A DNA stretch of 64,000 nucleotides from NCBI GenBank assembly GCA_032622095.1, contig CP136061.1, positions 87,164,983 to 87,228,982 on the forward strand. The letters are read 5' to 3'. Shown piece by piece: positions 32,918 through 44,489 of this stretch. The notes beneath the pieces are model-generated. The model had not been told where the DNA came from and searched no databases. It worked only from the letters and a program-made list of their open reading frames with translations. Position numbers and translations under genes: made by a program. Each line of letters opens with the position of its first letter. Positions within the stretch are counted from its first letter, which is position 1. This DNA is from Siphonodentalium dalli. Its lineage: Eukaryota > Mollusca > Scaphopoda > Gadilida > Siphonodentaliidae.

Positions 32918-33150
32918 CCATCACCATCACCATCATCATTTGGTGCAATGATATACGCACAAGAGGTGCTGAATCAAGCTTCCTTTTACACATGGGCATC
33001 ATTTTCTGCAAGAATTATTACGGAATCATATACGGATAGGTTTCTCCGCCCGTCATGCAACCCTATCACTTCGTACCATCTTGGGGCACATCAATTTGTA
33101 ATTTATATCACAAATGGCGTTGCAATTAGGTGATTTTAGGCACAGGCCAA
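32640..33150 (-). mobile_element. Probable LINE 3' end, minus strand, with AATTC tail
   Basis: At 32640-32656 the sequence TTTGAATTGAATTGAATTGC, read in reverse, is an AATAAAGC-type end followed by CAATTCAATTCAATTC. This is the kind of short-repeat tail also seen at 10495-10510. No RT coding can be read upstream, which on this strand means towards 33150. The upstream limit is a guess. Confidence 0.45.
32792..32939. repeat. ATC trinucleotide microsatellite
   Basis: About 148 bp of (ATC)n with minor interruptions (CACC, GTC, CAGCAAC). The His-, Ser-, Ile- and Met-rich frames here come only from the triplets. Confidence 0.95.
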
Positions 33151-34108
33151 TTCAATTAGTAGCCTTTTTCATCTCTGAAATGATGAATTATTCATTATTC
33201 CTACCAAAGCCACCGACATCGCGCGAGGTTTTACTAACGCAAGACGCAATCCCAGAAGCGTGCAAAATGCGATAAACGTTCGCTAAGACGTTACTAAGAG
33301 AAGAGGGCCCCCAGGAGAAATCCCATGGAATTGTTACTGACAAGGAATTTAGTTCGATAGAATACTTCGTATGACTTCCTTCCATTATCCACTTGCATTA
33401 ATTTGTATTTATGAATAGAATTATTGAGCGCTGTGAGTGAAGCCAATAATTTAATGCGTTTGTTTTGTTACATTACATTAGACTGACAAAGGCACCCGGA
33501 TTTCCTCATACGTGTTGGGGGCTCAACATGGGGCTTAACAGAACACGGATCAATTTACGTTCTATCATCACACGGATATCAAACGTTCAGCTAACAAAAA
33601 TCTCGATTTCCACGTCTCTGTAAAACGCTTATAGAGTTAATGGGCCGGGTAAACAGACCGGAAATTGCCTTAACCGGTCGATCGATTATACAGACATGTC
33701 GTTGGATCCATCATTTTGATCGCAGTGCCACAGTGTCGCATCCAAAATATGACATGTCACGACACTTTGACAGAGGAGCACGCGCCATGAGATGAGAAAT
33801 ACCTCTAGAGATTAGGAATGGGTTTCATGACAGCACTTGTTATGAATCATAAATGTCCGCGATGCTTGAGTGGACTGACACATGGACCTGTTGAATGGCT
33901 CAAAGTGCCAAACATGACATTGTATATAACTTGGTCATGAACCCATGACACTGAACTCACCTCAGCCCAATATTTCATTGATCAACAGGCATGACATAGA
34001 AATTCTCAAATATAGAACATTATTTATGGGAAGTTGCCTTTCTAAATGAAAATAATCATTAATCATTAAAGACAGACAGACATTCAGACAGACAGACATT
34101 CGAACATA
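33151..34108. other. No feature recognised
   Basis: Ordinary sequence with a short GACAGACATTC duplication near 34072-34100. No protein motif is seen. Confidence 0.45.
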
Positions 34109-34324
34109 TACAGTAATGCCCTAAGTAATCGACCCCTTAACCACAGCATAATTATGGGTAACTTTTCAGGATTAGTCGGAAATATGGCTTGTTGTCATGC
34201 GTCGGAAAGCTCTCAGTGAGAGCTTTCCGATGAATGGCAACAAGCCATATTTCCGACTAAATCCTGAAAAGTTACCCATAATTCTGCTGTGGTTAAGGAG
34301 TCGATTACTTAGGGCATTACTGTA
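34109..34324. mobile_element. Fold-back MITE with TA-CAGTAATGCCC ends
   Basis: A 216-bp near-perfect palindrome. The left arm TACAGTAATGCCCTAAGTAA pairs with the right end TTACTTAGGGCATTACTGTA. The arms of about 100 bp meet around CTCTCAGTGAGAG. Ends starting CAGT next to TA are typical of Tc1/mariner-type MITEs. It has no coding capacity. Confidence 0.8.
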
Positions 34325-34690
34325 GATATAGAAGCAGGATTGCTGAAATATCTAGAATTTGGAGATACACGTTCTCAAAGTGCCAACATAACATTCTATA
34401 TAATTATATGATCGCAAGTTGAAGTGTCGTGGTGGTTTTAATCCTGAAATTAAGTTTCTTTCCTGGTCCTTATCCGGCTCCGGGATCACAATGGACTTAC
34501 AAGAATACTAACGACCAAGAACAGTTTATGCGGAGGATTATCACCGAACAGTTGATACCGAGGATTATCACTGCACATTTTAATTATTATGTCAACGGCA
34601 TTGGAAGAATGATTAACTTACTTACAAAAAGGACACACGGCGCTACACTTTTTAGTGTTTTTCAGAAAAGAAAAATTCAATAAATAGAGG

Positions 34691-34831
34691 ATCTCAAACA
34701 AGTTACTATTTTATACGGAATTTATCAACCGAGTTCACTAAATTCGATTTGAGCCGAGGTTTACCGAGGCTCAAATAGAATTTAGTGGACGAGTTTGATA
34801 AATTACGTATAAAATAGAACGAGTTTGAGAT
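34691..34831. mobile_element. Fold-back MITE (141-bp palindrome)
   Basis: ATCTCAAACAAGTTACTATT at the left pairs with AAATAGAACGAGTTTGAGAT at the right, with a loop near GAGGTTTACCGA. It is similar in size and design to 9188-9317 and 56421-56570 but differs in sequence. Confidence 0.75.
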
Positions 34832-35019
34832 AACTTTTATCACATGATCATATAATCGCTAAAATTTAATCGAAAACAACAATTAACTGCAGCCAGCGAT
34901 CATTGTCCCAAAGAGCAGCGTGACGTCATTGCACGCGACGATATTACACGTGTCTATTACGCTCGAATATTACATCGGAAAATAGTGCTAATCATGTGAT
35001 AAATTCATATATTGTACTT

Positions 35020-35720
35020 TATAAAAGCTAATTCCACCCTCCTAGACTTTTTAATGGTCTCATCAAATCTAAAATAATCCGCTTTCTCAGAATTTGCTCA
35101 GATAAACATGATCTTAACGCAGCTTGTAATATTCTCTTTCAATCTCTCAATCATCGAGGTTATACTCTATTCGCCACATCAAAAAAATATAAATCTGAAA
35201 CTATTTATGAATTTCGTGAATTTCAATCGTCTTTCGTCCTTTCAAACTGCGCCCGAACAGTCGCACCTTATCGAACGGAGACGTCACTTACTGTAAAAAG
35301 GAGTGTTGCGCCATGAACAGTGCACCAGATAATATATTCTCATGGGGAATTTATGTTCAGAGCGAATCCACTCATATTCAATATCGATCACTCATCAAAT
35401 GGATTGCTACTCTGCAAATGTAAAATGTCTTATAACCTGTCAGTTTTGTAGATTCCAATATGTGGCTCAGACCAAAAAGGAACTCATAGTCCGCATGATG
35501 TCACATCTCCCATATATCAAACTCAAGTTGGACAAACTAGTTGCCAACCAGTTCAGTTCACCAGGACATAACTTAATCACCGATTTGCTTTGCATGCCCA
35601 TTTTGAGAGTCCCGCTCTGTGAAACAGAAGAGGACTCTAAATCTATGATATGAGACTGCAGCGAGAAGAAGTTCGGATATCAACACTTAAAACCACAACT
35701 CATTATTAACACGCCCGCGT
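35020..35720 (+). mobile_element. Penelope-like element remnant (RT tail and GIY-YIG)
   Basis: One frame from about 35056 encodes GLIKSKIIRFLRICSDKHDL followed by NILFQSLNHRGY. This matches the stretch just after the RT in Penelope-like elements (GxIKSQxxRFxRI ... LxxRGY). Another frame, ending at 35653, encodes NVKCLITCQFCRFQYVAQT and later MSHLPYIK and SSPGHN. This is the GIY-YIG endonuclease pattern (VYLIxCxxCxxQYVGQT ... H ... F..PGH). The two parts are in different frames and are broken by stops, the usual GQT glycine is Ala, and the polymerase core is missing. It is therefore a dead fragment. Confidence 0.75.
35342..35653 (+). pseudogene. GIY-YIG domain of Penelope-like element
   Basis: A 103-codon frame, with no start codon expected because it is internal to a larger protein. 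The cysteines of LITCQFC and the QYVAQT segment mark the start of the GIY-YIG fold. MMSHLPYIK and NQFSSPGHN correspond to the later Arg/His and PGH regions. In intact elements this nuclease nicks target DNA for insertion. Here the C-terminal catalytic part is decayed and the frame stops early. Confidence 0.65.
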
Positions 35721-36089
35721 GTATACTGGTGGCCAAATATTAGAAACATGTGGGCCGAAGGGACTTTTATAAATAGAAAATTGGTTTTTCCGGTTTATTA
35801 TTTAAAAGTCGAACTGCGCGATCAGGAGGCCGGTCACCGGTAAAAGGTGTAGTTGAGAATTTTAATTTCGTTTATTGTCCTTTATATTATTATGTAAATA
35901 ATGTTGATTTTTGGTTTGTGACAAGCTATGTCAATTACCAATAAAAGAAATTTAAAAGATAATTTGTAAGTCTTATATTTCAACTTTTATAGATATTTGT
36001 CGTTCTGCAGCCCACTGATGGTTGTGGTCGGAGACGGCCGAGTCGGCCGCCGGTTCGTTAATTAGGTGCTGGTTGTTATTGTTATTTTA

Positions 36090-36565
36090 ACGGAATTCTG
36101 AGTTGGTCATTCGCGAAACCAATATATTTTATATTTTATAATTAAAATCTTGGGTATATAATATATGATCTTGTTTATGGATATTGTAGGAAGACTAATC
36201 TGGCCGTGTCAAATTGAGCTATAGCGATGGGATTTATCGCAGGACAACACATTTCTGGTTTTCGTGGGGTGTGTATCCGCTGGATATCTTATAGTTGCAG
36301 TATGTAACAATTATGACCGCGTTAATTGCCTTCGATGTTTAGGTATGAACAATGGCTGGACCATGCACTCTTGGCGGGAACACAATACCTCCGATTTTTT
36401 ATCCGCATTTAGAAGCTTTCTGGTGTGGTGAATGAGAAACCTGCAGTAATAAGCCGTAGTTGTTTGTAATTATTCGAAGGATTAGTTGTTTTAACGGAAT
36501 TCTGAGGCGGTGAATTCATGTTACCAATATATTTTATATTATAATTTATATTTATGGCTAATAAT
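36090..36565. repeat. Dispersed repeat family D, copy 2
   Basis: Blocks TTTTAACGGAATTCTGAG (twice, at 36092 and 36490), CTGGCCGTGTCAA, AGGACAACACATTT and TTAGAAGCTTTCTGGTGTGG match 15980-16690 in a similar order. It is moderately diverged, with no coding seen. Confidence 0.6.
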
Positions 36566-36892
36566 ATGATCTTGAGGGCGTTAGCATTTCTGATTATGGT
36601 TTTCTTGTGGAAAGAATGTGTATCAAACAGCTCCACAACTTATCTGTCTTCCTCTTGTATATAATCTCCGCAGCACCGAAATTGCGCGATTATTCAAGGA
36701 GAAGGCGACCAAGATGGAAGGAGAACTGGTTGAACCACTCAACAAGAAAGTGGTCATCGCTTCTATAAGAAGACTCAGAATCTTAAAGATAAGTTCTTTA
36801 GATCTAAACTTGGTTAATTCAGTATCTAATTTTTATTTGCTTTTTTTTTTTTCAATCTTTCTCACAATTCCCATTCGGATTGTTTACGTCGT

Positions 36893-37048
36893 CCTGTTGG
36901 TATCTCGGTTTTCAGTGTGAATGCCCCATTAATTAACTTTTGGGCGTGTTGGCATCTCGGTTTTCAGTGTGAATGCCCCATTAATTACAATTTGGGCGTG
37001 TTGACATCTCGATTTTCAGTGTGAATGCCCCATTAATTACACGCTGGG
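36893..37048. repeat. 52-bp tandem repeat, three copies
   Basis: The unit TCTCGGTTTTCAGTGTGAAT continues with GCCCCATTAATTA and starts at 36903, 36955 and 37007. The frame at 36618-36920 runs into it and is not recognisable. Confidence 0.85.
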
Positions 37049-39089
37049 CGCACAAACATGTTTCTCTTTAAAGCAGTGTTCATTTTAAACCACCGCCAAA
37101 AAAGAGAAATAGAAAGACACAAAACAACCGCCGCTAGGACGCCCCCACCACGCTTTCGCCGCCTTGCCTCCAACCACAGCACCTACAACAGCCAAAATTA
37201 CCGATCTTCATCGAATAAATCAAGAAAGGGTGAAGGGACATGCAAACTGCAGTCCGACCATCCTACCCGGCCTTCGGCCGGAAACGACCCAACAACCATT
37301 CGGACGTAGCATATGTTACAGAGATGTCTGATAACTAATTATCAGAATTTAGTCATCCACATTTTTTGTACGCTGACTAATATTCCCGCGATTATTTATG
37401 TCGTCATCGAAGGTTGCGTGCATGGCTTACCTGTTTACTTCTCGCAAGAGAAGTTTTGTTTACCTAGATGGGCAAGTCTCTACAACATGCAAATACATCT
37501 TCTGTTTATGATTATTATAATAATGCATTATATTACAATACATTGTGTCGTATTGTGGATATTCGTGTAGTGGTGGCCTCCTTGCCACGTGGACTGTGCG
37601 ACTCTCGTCCAACGTATCAGTTAAACAAGACTCCTCAGCGTAGCTTTTCAATCGACCCTCAATGCCAGCAAATTCAGGGTCCTCGCTGCACCGAAATTAA
37701 CTTTTGCCAAATAATTTGCCAAATTAAAATATTTTTTGCCAAATTCTTTTAGAATTTGCCAAATGCTATCCCTGATAGTACAATTTTCTGTCTTATGTTT
37801 CGACACTCACTCGCGGTTTGAACGACTTTTGATATCGATAGGAAAGCAGTTAGTTAATAGTTATACTCGCATCTCTATTGTGGTTATTATACACCAATAA
37901 ACCAATCACCGAACACTAAAATGGTAGAAGGTTGCTTCATCAGAAGGGCACACCACAAGAGGATTAGCTATATAAACACCACCACGCTAAATACGGATAA
38001 TCCCTCCACCCATCGATACTACTAGCTATCAGATTAAATGCATGTTAATAGAGGTGTTATCTTTTCCTAAACCATATAAACACCACTAATATAATTATAT
38101 TGTAAGAGTTTCCTGAAATGAATCCTATTGATTGACCAATATTTGTCAACTCTCTTGAGGAATTTAAAAGTGACTTTTGCCAAATGAAAATAATTTTTTG
38201 CCAAATGTGAATTATTTTGGCCATTGGCAAATTTGGCAAGTGGCAGCGCGATCTCTGGCAGCATGCAGGTTGACTCACATTTAATGTTCACCAACTTGGA
38301 GGACAGTGCAAGAAAGAAGTGATTTATTTCACTGAGCCCGTGCCACATACCTTTAAATATATCTATGGAATTGGACAAGTGGTTCAATTTTGATTTTCTT
38401 GGCCATGTTGTTACAATGTTACACTGGTGTAAATAGGGTTCGGAGTGACATCTAGCGGATAGAATAAAATATACACTGGGCACTGATTGGTCAATAGCCT
38501 TTTGTGCTTTTTGCATAAACAAATCATCACACCTCTCCCCTATGATTTCCCATAGGTAAAATAGCCATTGGCACAGAAATTAACCCTTTGTAGTGAAGTT
38601 TGAAGTTTTTGGTGTGGTCTAAAATATGACAGTATTTTTTTTATGCGGTTCTGACATTAGTTACGAAAACACAAGATTTAAAGGCGAATTCCCTGCTAGA
38701 CGTTAGCACTGAGGCCTATGGGAAACATTTACACCAGTGTTATAACCACAAACGATAACGCCGGCATGTCGACACATGGCAGCGGATAACTCTGGGTTGA
38801 CTCTTACATGTCACGTGGAGCCTGGGGGGATCAAACAGATCGATACGATACCTGTCCTTTAATTACTGTTGCTGTTGCGATAAATTGCATTTTCCGAGTC
38901 ACATGTTTACATTGAGGAAAGATAATGCACTTTTGTTTACAAAGCTCAATTACGGTGTTGAACAATATCGGATATGAAACTGGCTGCCTCCGCAAACAGA
39001 GAGAACGCAAGTCACCAATCGAATATAAACACAACTGCCGCCGAGAAAGTCACACAAAAACATTGTAGCTCTTTTAACTAGCAAGATAA
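37049..39089. other. No gene recognised; TTTGCCAAAT-rich patches
   Basis: Two patches (37699-37762 and 38175-38240) are rich in TTTGCCAAAT. A minus-strand frame at 38067-38522 (151 codons) crosses the second patch. I do not recognise it, and its repeated LAK segments come from the repeat. No other feature is seen. Confidence 0.4.
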
Positions 39090-39168
39090 ACGTGCACATT
39101 AGCTATAGACTGCCAAGATCGCGACATCACGTGCACATTAGCTATAGACTTCCAAGATCGTGACATCG
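39090..39168. repeat. 39-bp tandem duplication
   Basis: The block CGTGCACATTAGCTATAGAC, with CCAAGATCG and GACATC after it, occurs twice in tandem. Confidence 0.8.
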
Positions 39169-39554
39169 ATAATGAGACAAAGAGCGTCTGTTTGCTAAGG
39201 CCACATTCTCACACTGACGAATTTGCGAGGCAAATATTCTGGAAATTCGTCACAAATGGCTATCTGATGCACATTTTTGAATGATAAACTCTAAATTGAA
39301 GTGTGTTCGTTCCACTGTTGTATTTATGGTTCGAGTTATATAATATCGATTGGATACTGAATTCTTATAAGGTATATATTGGAAGATTATAGCCTGTCAG
39401 TTACTCGCGGAATTACACATACATGTATGGGGGCACTCCACTGTTGTGTCAAAATAAGCAGAAAACGTTTTCTTCCTTAAACGGACATGGCTCATGCGAG
39501 CTTCCAAACTTTTATTTGTATGCAATATGTATGACAGTAGTTATGTTCGGTTAC

Positions 39555-39672
39555 TGGGGGGGGGGGGGGGGGGGGGGGTGTCGGAAATATTTCAGACACG
39601 TTTGATACTTTTGTTTTACCTTTGGCCATTTTTGCGACCCACACAACAACCTCACCCAATTTATTTTTCGTT
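39555..39672 (+). repeat. Poly-G-headed repeat, copy 1
   Basis: A run of more than 20 G is followed by TCGGAAATATTTCAGACACG and GCGACCCACAC. It resembles 53470-53640, where poly-G is followed by TCGAATATTTTTTTCAGGCACG and GTGACCCACCC. The family is unknown. Confidence 0.5.
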
Positions 39673-40049
39673 TTAACAATTTACCCAACAAACCGGCCAA
39701 AACCGGCCAAATAAAGCTTCAACAGCCTAAAATATCTTCGGTCTGTCTCAATAGAACCATACACATATGGATATCATTGGAACCGACTCCTTGACCACAT
39801 TGTGATAGTTACAGTTATGCCCTGTGCCAATGCATTCTCTTATATATGCGAGTCGACCATAGGTCGCCTCGCATATATAAGAGAATGCATTGGCCTAAAA
39901 AAATAATTTTCTTACATTCTTTAACAATTTTATAATTTTTAATGTGTTAAGCCAATGCATTCTCTTATATATGCGAGGCGACCTATGGTCGACTCGCATA
40001 TATAAGAGAATGCATTGGCACAGGGCCGTTCTGTTGGGTAAAGGGTTAA
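39673..40049. mobile_element. TTAA-flanked MITE, copy 5, two hairpins
   Basis: The right end GGGTAAAGGGTTAA is intact. The left end is altered to TTAACAATTTACCCAACA. The hairpins are at 39826-39894 and 39951-40019, and the spacer between them is shortened. The sequence just outside the right TTAA is CAATTTA, the same as the altered left end. Gene conversion or an end repair copying flank sequence could explain that. Confidence 0.75.
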
Positions 40050-40182
40050 CAATTTATCAACTACCTATATTACGGGTTGGTGTATGTGATTAGTTTAGTT
40101 TGACTTGGCAGTGATTGATTATGCAACATGTCTATGCATTTTAAGTTCGGAGTGACACAGACTGATATATACTGGGCATTTA

Positions 40183-40418
40183 GTAAGGCTGAAGGGGTCA
40201 CTCTCACCAAAAACACCGTTACTTAAATTGTGTTTATGAAAGTATGGCGCCCATTAGCTGTTTGTTTTCAGTACATTTTAATATTCATTGAATCTAAACA
40301 ATTATTCTCTAACATAATTCATGGCAGATACGAAAACTGAACGTCCTTTAGAACGACATTTCAAAACCTGTGTACCCTTCAGCACTTTTTTTGGTGAGAG
40401 TGACCCCTTCAGCTTTGG
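40183..40418. mobile_element. MITE with GCTGAAGGGGTCACTC ends
   Basis: Terminal inverted repeats of about 28 bp: AGGCTGAAGGGGTCACTCTC at the left and GAGAGTGACCCCTTCAGCTT at the right. The interior is AT-rich and non-coding. The superfamily is unclear because no target duplication could be assigned. Confidence 0.7.
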
Positions 40419-40568
40419 TAATGCTATACAACAAGTAACAATCTATACTCACTTTCTAAATGCAGTTTTGGTGTTAAAATTACATTATCTCTAAGGTCTA
40501 AGACCAAACAGTGTTGAACAGAATGGAAAAATGCTTTCCGGTCCTCTTGACCACCCACACACCCACAG

Positions 40569-40877
40569 GTCCCTGGCACAATAGACCCCAAACACCCAAA
40601 GACATATATTATCATGTGGTGACTTTGGATGTATTGTCCTGCATAAAATTGTGAATTGAATGTTAGAAATTTAAAAAAAACTTTGTTGACTTTCTACAAA
40701 TTTGTTCCAAATTGTTTTTCACATCTATATGTCACTACTGAAAGCAATTTTTCCACAATATAATACAGAGATTCAGACCGAGTTACAAGTTTGACGTACA
40801 TTTTTTATATGTTCGCCATACTAAATGCTGTCTTATATATATGTCTTTGGGTGTTTGGGGTCTATTGTGCCAGGGAC
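40569..40877. mobile_element. MITE-like element with 41-bp inverted ends
   Basis: GTCCCTGGCACAATAGACCC at the left pairs with GGGTCTATTGTGCCAGGGAC at the right; the arms run to about 41 bp with no mismatch noticed. A 226-bp spacer lies between. The family is unknown. Confidence 0.7.
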
Positions 40878-40879
40878 CA

Positions 40880-42160
40880 GTGCACACACCCAGTCATATG
40901 TTGTCCCGTAGTCTAGTGGTGAATGTAGAGCTGGTCGTGAACGGGAACAATGAAGAGTCCAGACGGCTTGATATATTTATATTTTAAATAAGTCACTGTC
41001 CATAAGCACACTAGGTAGACGAACAGAGGAGTTGGTTGTTCGGTTGTATAAGCGGGAGTGTCTCTGTATTTCTCGATACGTGTAGTTATTCCAACGGTTG
41101 GTGTATCATGCGTCCAAATAAGGTCTGAGGTATCAAGATACCCTTGCCTATGACGTGTACCATACTATTGTTTACTATAGGGTGATACTGGTTTGATCCG
41201 CCATAACTTATACAATGGTTGCTACCAGTCATAACCAATTAAGAATATGATCTTGTTAATTATGCTTGTGTGTTTTTATACTATATCATTTACATCTCCC
41301 ACGTATTGTGCTTATCTATACAATTAACCCTATCATTACAATCACCGGGGAAAGGAAGTGTATCCTAGATCCGGGAACACATATAACAATAACTATACTA
41401 TCTTATGTACTATACTATATTATGTACTATCGGACAATGTGCTAGGGAAAATGTTTGACTTCCCCCTGGGTTACTCGGACTACTCCTTCATTGGACAACT
41501 TTCGCACAATGAACTACTACTGGTAAGAATTGCGAACAGGGTACTACATCACTAGAATGTGTGTTCTTTCCATCAGTTGTCGTTTTGTCATAGTCCTAGC
41601 TACGGTAACGGTTATACAGAAACCAAACCCCGTGTGGCCCCGGGGTAGAATAGGCCCACCGCCCCACTTCGAGGGGTAAGAATCCCCTAATGTGGAACCA
41701 TGTTTGCCGTGAACAAGAAACAGTATTTGTGGATCGAGGCTGTCGGTTGGGTGAAGGACGACGTTCTGTCTCACCCACCCGACCATCAGCTTGACTCATT
41801 GATAAAGGTTCATGCGCGATTCATCAAATATTATAAATACCTTATCACTGCAAAATCTTATTTTAAAAGCTACTTTACATATTTCGATGCGGCTCCTTGG
41901 TGATTTCGTGTAATTTATTTGCTACTTATTATCTGTCTTTTACTACTTTTATACGTTTTATAGTATGATTGGACACTAGTCAGTTCTTGAATTAATATTC
42001 CCGACTCTAAGTGGAAACATTCCTCTTGTGTTCTTTTAATTATACATAACTAATCATTGCATTATTTTAATCTAATCCACTGTCTGCTTTATCTACACAG
42101 TTGCTTCGCTACGATCTTTTTTATGCCTGGTTCTGTTCTTGGTCGTGATATGGCCTAGTG
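40880..42160. other. No gene recognised
   Basis: The plus-strand frame at 41700-41903 has no known motif. A GC-richer patch at 41630-41690 (TGTGGCCCCGGGGTAGAAT) may belong to a dispersed repeat. Confidence 0.4.
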
Positions 42161-42204
42161 ACTAATAAGACGTTTAACACTCAATCAATCAATCGATCGA
42201 TCCA
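42161..42204 (+). mobile_element. Probable retroelement 3' tail (AATC repeat)
   Basis: GTTTAACACTCAATCAATCA and further AATC repeats. A short AATC tail after a TTTAACAC motif is typical of LINE/SINE ends. The element's 5' limit is not visible. Confidence 0.4.
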
Positions 42205-42964
42205 GAAACCAAGCATGCGCACGCGAACTTTGCATGCAATCCTCATCAAGCATACCACTGATTTGACATGCAAACAACATAATTAAATACAAAATAATCA
42301 CGACAAACATAAATACATCACCGTACTGTGACTGGCAAGAAGTATGAGGCACTGTTATATCACAAACGGACTCGTAATCGTGAATTTTGCGAAAAATATT
42401 TTGGACCGTCCGAAAAATTTACGACTACATGTATTAGCTATTCATTATTATTAACATTATAGTATCTCATTTTGCCAAATGTGTCCTTTTCGAGATCGTC
42501 GCCGGATAACAGAATTTGCGAGAAAAACATGATGCGCACCGAGTGTCTACCTCCAGTACTAAAATGACGTAGCCAAGTCAATAATGTTTATTTCAGTATG
42601 TTTTCTTGATCAAATCAATATAGCTGACAATGTCACCCCGCCCCTTTTGGTATGCGGGATTCGAGCCTTTTTAAGGCGGGATTCGGGCATTTAAGGCGGT
42701 GAGTGGGATGCACACCCCTCTGTTGACTGGTACTCGGACTCATGTGCCCAATTTAACAGATATTCAGGATTCAACAATAAGGCTGGTACGCAGCTTTTAT
42801 ATGATAAAATTACACACATTTTGTTTATTTTCCAGCCCGAATGACATAAGTAGATGTACATGTATTTCAGTTAAATACTTCTTGATATGTTGAAGTTATC
42901 GATACTAAATGTACGTCAGAAAATGTTACTAAATATGTATTCCATATTATCTTAACAGAATGGT
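42205..42964. other. No gene recognised; a stray unit of the downstream minisatellite
   Basis: At about 42710-42735 the sequence CACCCCTCTGTTGACTGGTA matches the 31-bp unit that forms an array from 42965. The rest shows nothing recognisable. Confidence 0.5.
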
Positions 42965-43820
42965 ACGACGAATTCACCCCTCTCTGTTAACTGGTATTCA
43001 AGATTCACCCCTCTCTGTTAACTGGTACTCAGGATTCACCACTCTCTGTTAACTGGTATTCAGGCTTCACCACTCTCTGTTAACTGGTATTCAGGATTCA
43101 CCCCTTTCTGTTAACTGGTATTCAGGATTCACCCCTCTCTGCTAACTGGTATTCACCTTTCACCCCTCTCTGTTAACTGGTATTCAAGATTCACCCCTCT
43201 CTGTTAAATGGTATTCAGGATTCACCCCTCTCTGTTAAATGGTATTCAGGATTCACCCCTATATGTTAACTGGTACTCAGGATAACCCCTCTCTGTTAAC
43301 TGGTATTCAGGATTCACCCCACTCTGTTAACTGGTATTCAGGATTCATCCCTCTCTTTTAACTGGTAGTCAGCATTCACCTCTCTGTTAACTTGTATTTA
43401 TAATTCACTCCTCTATGTTAACTGGTAATCGAGATTCACCCCTCTCTGTTAAATGTTATTAATATTCACCCCTATCTGTTAACTGGTATTCAGGACTCAC
43501 CCCTTTCTGTTGACTGTTATTAATATTCACACCTCTCTGTTAACTGGTATTCAGGATTCACCCATCGCTGTTAACTGGTATTCAGGATTCACCGCTCCCT
43601 GTTAACTGGTATTCAGGATTCACCCCATCTGTTAAATTATATTTAGGATTCACCCCTCTCTTTTAACTGGTATTCAGGATTCACCCCTATTAATATTCAC
43701 ACCTATCTATTAACTGGTATTCAGGATTCACCCTCTCTATTAACTGGTATTCAGGATTCACCCCTGTCTGTTAACTGATATTAATGATTCACCCCTCTAT
43801 GTTAACTGATATCCATGATT
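42965..43820. repeat. 31-bp minisatellite, about 27 copies
   Basis: The unit is TTCACCCCTCTCTGTTAACT followed by GGTATTCAGGA. Most copies have point differences, and some units are shortened. No coding frame is maintained across the array. Confidence 0.95.
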
Positions 43821-44204
43821 GGGGGCTGGGGTATGATACCCTCATAGCTAGTGTGCCAAAAATTAAGTTATATCCAGTATTTATTCAACCGACGAGCTAG
43901 TTCAAGATTCTAATTAAAATTAAAATTAGGTAGAAGTCTTATGTTCGGGAAATGAATGGTGAATGCCACTTTAAAGTTGTTTTCTTTGAAATCTCAAGGT
44001 TATTTGCCGCAAGTATAGATCAGATTGTGATGATCACGTTACAAGTGTACTCGGCAAGATTAAAAGAGACATGTCATATACGTTCTTGAGTATGAGTCGA
44101 TTAAGTGCCGCGATTTCCTGAATGTGGTGAGTGACATGAAAGTTTATCATAAGCATGCCCCAATAGATGTCTTCCTATAAGCATGCCCCAATAGATGTCT
44201 TCCT
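43821..44204. other. Nothing recognised apart from a 27-bp tandem duplication
   Basis: AAGCATGCCCCAATAGATGT plus CTTCCT occurs twice at 44151-44205. The rest is unremarkable. Confidence 0.5.
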
Positions 44205-44205
44205 G

Positions 44206-44340
44206 TTAGATTAGATTGATTGATTGACACATTTGTCCGCTCGAGGCCGATGTAAAAAAAAAAACCAAACAATTACATAAATCAAATAAAATGTGATTAT
44301 AAATATAGTAGCATGAACATTTATGTTCAACGTTTGGTGA
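44206..44340 (-). mobile_element. Probable LINE 3' tail, minus strand
   Basis: Read in reverse, the sequence ends in GGACAAATGTGTCAATCAAT followed by CAATCTAA, which is a short AATC-type tail. An A-run lies at 44252-44263. No coding is seen. Confidence 0.4.
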
Positions 44341-44489
44341 TTCCCATCCTGTATGCATACATATTAGTCCAGGAGATATTGATCGACCTCTGCACCCCCC
44401 CATGACTCAACTTCACCCCACTAATTTTCTTTCTTAATGTCTCCTCTAAATTTTTTCGGTTGTTAACAAGAAAAAAAGTGGCCGCAGAG

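Noticed and set aside
32654-33133. Frames rich in Ser, His, Ile or Met
   Set aside because: They are translations of the ATC microsatellite in different frames.
40905-40975. tRNA-like start (GTAGTCTAGTGGTGAATG)
   Set aside because: It resembles an A box, but there is no B box or acceptor pairing downstream.
42965-43820. Possible CRISPR array
   Set aside because: The 31-bp units are directly adjacent with no unique spacers, and the context is animal DNA. It is a minisatellite.
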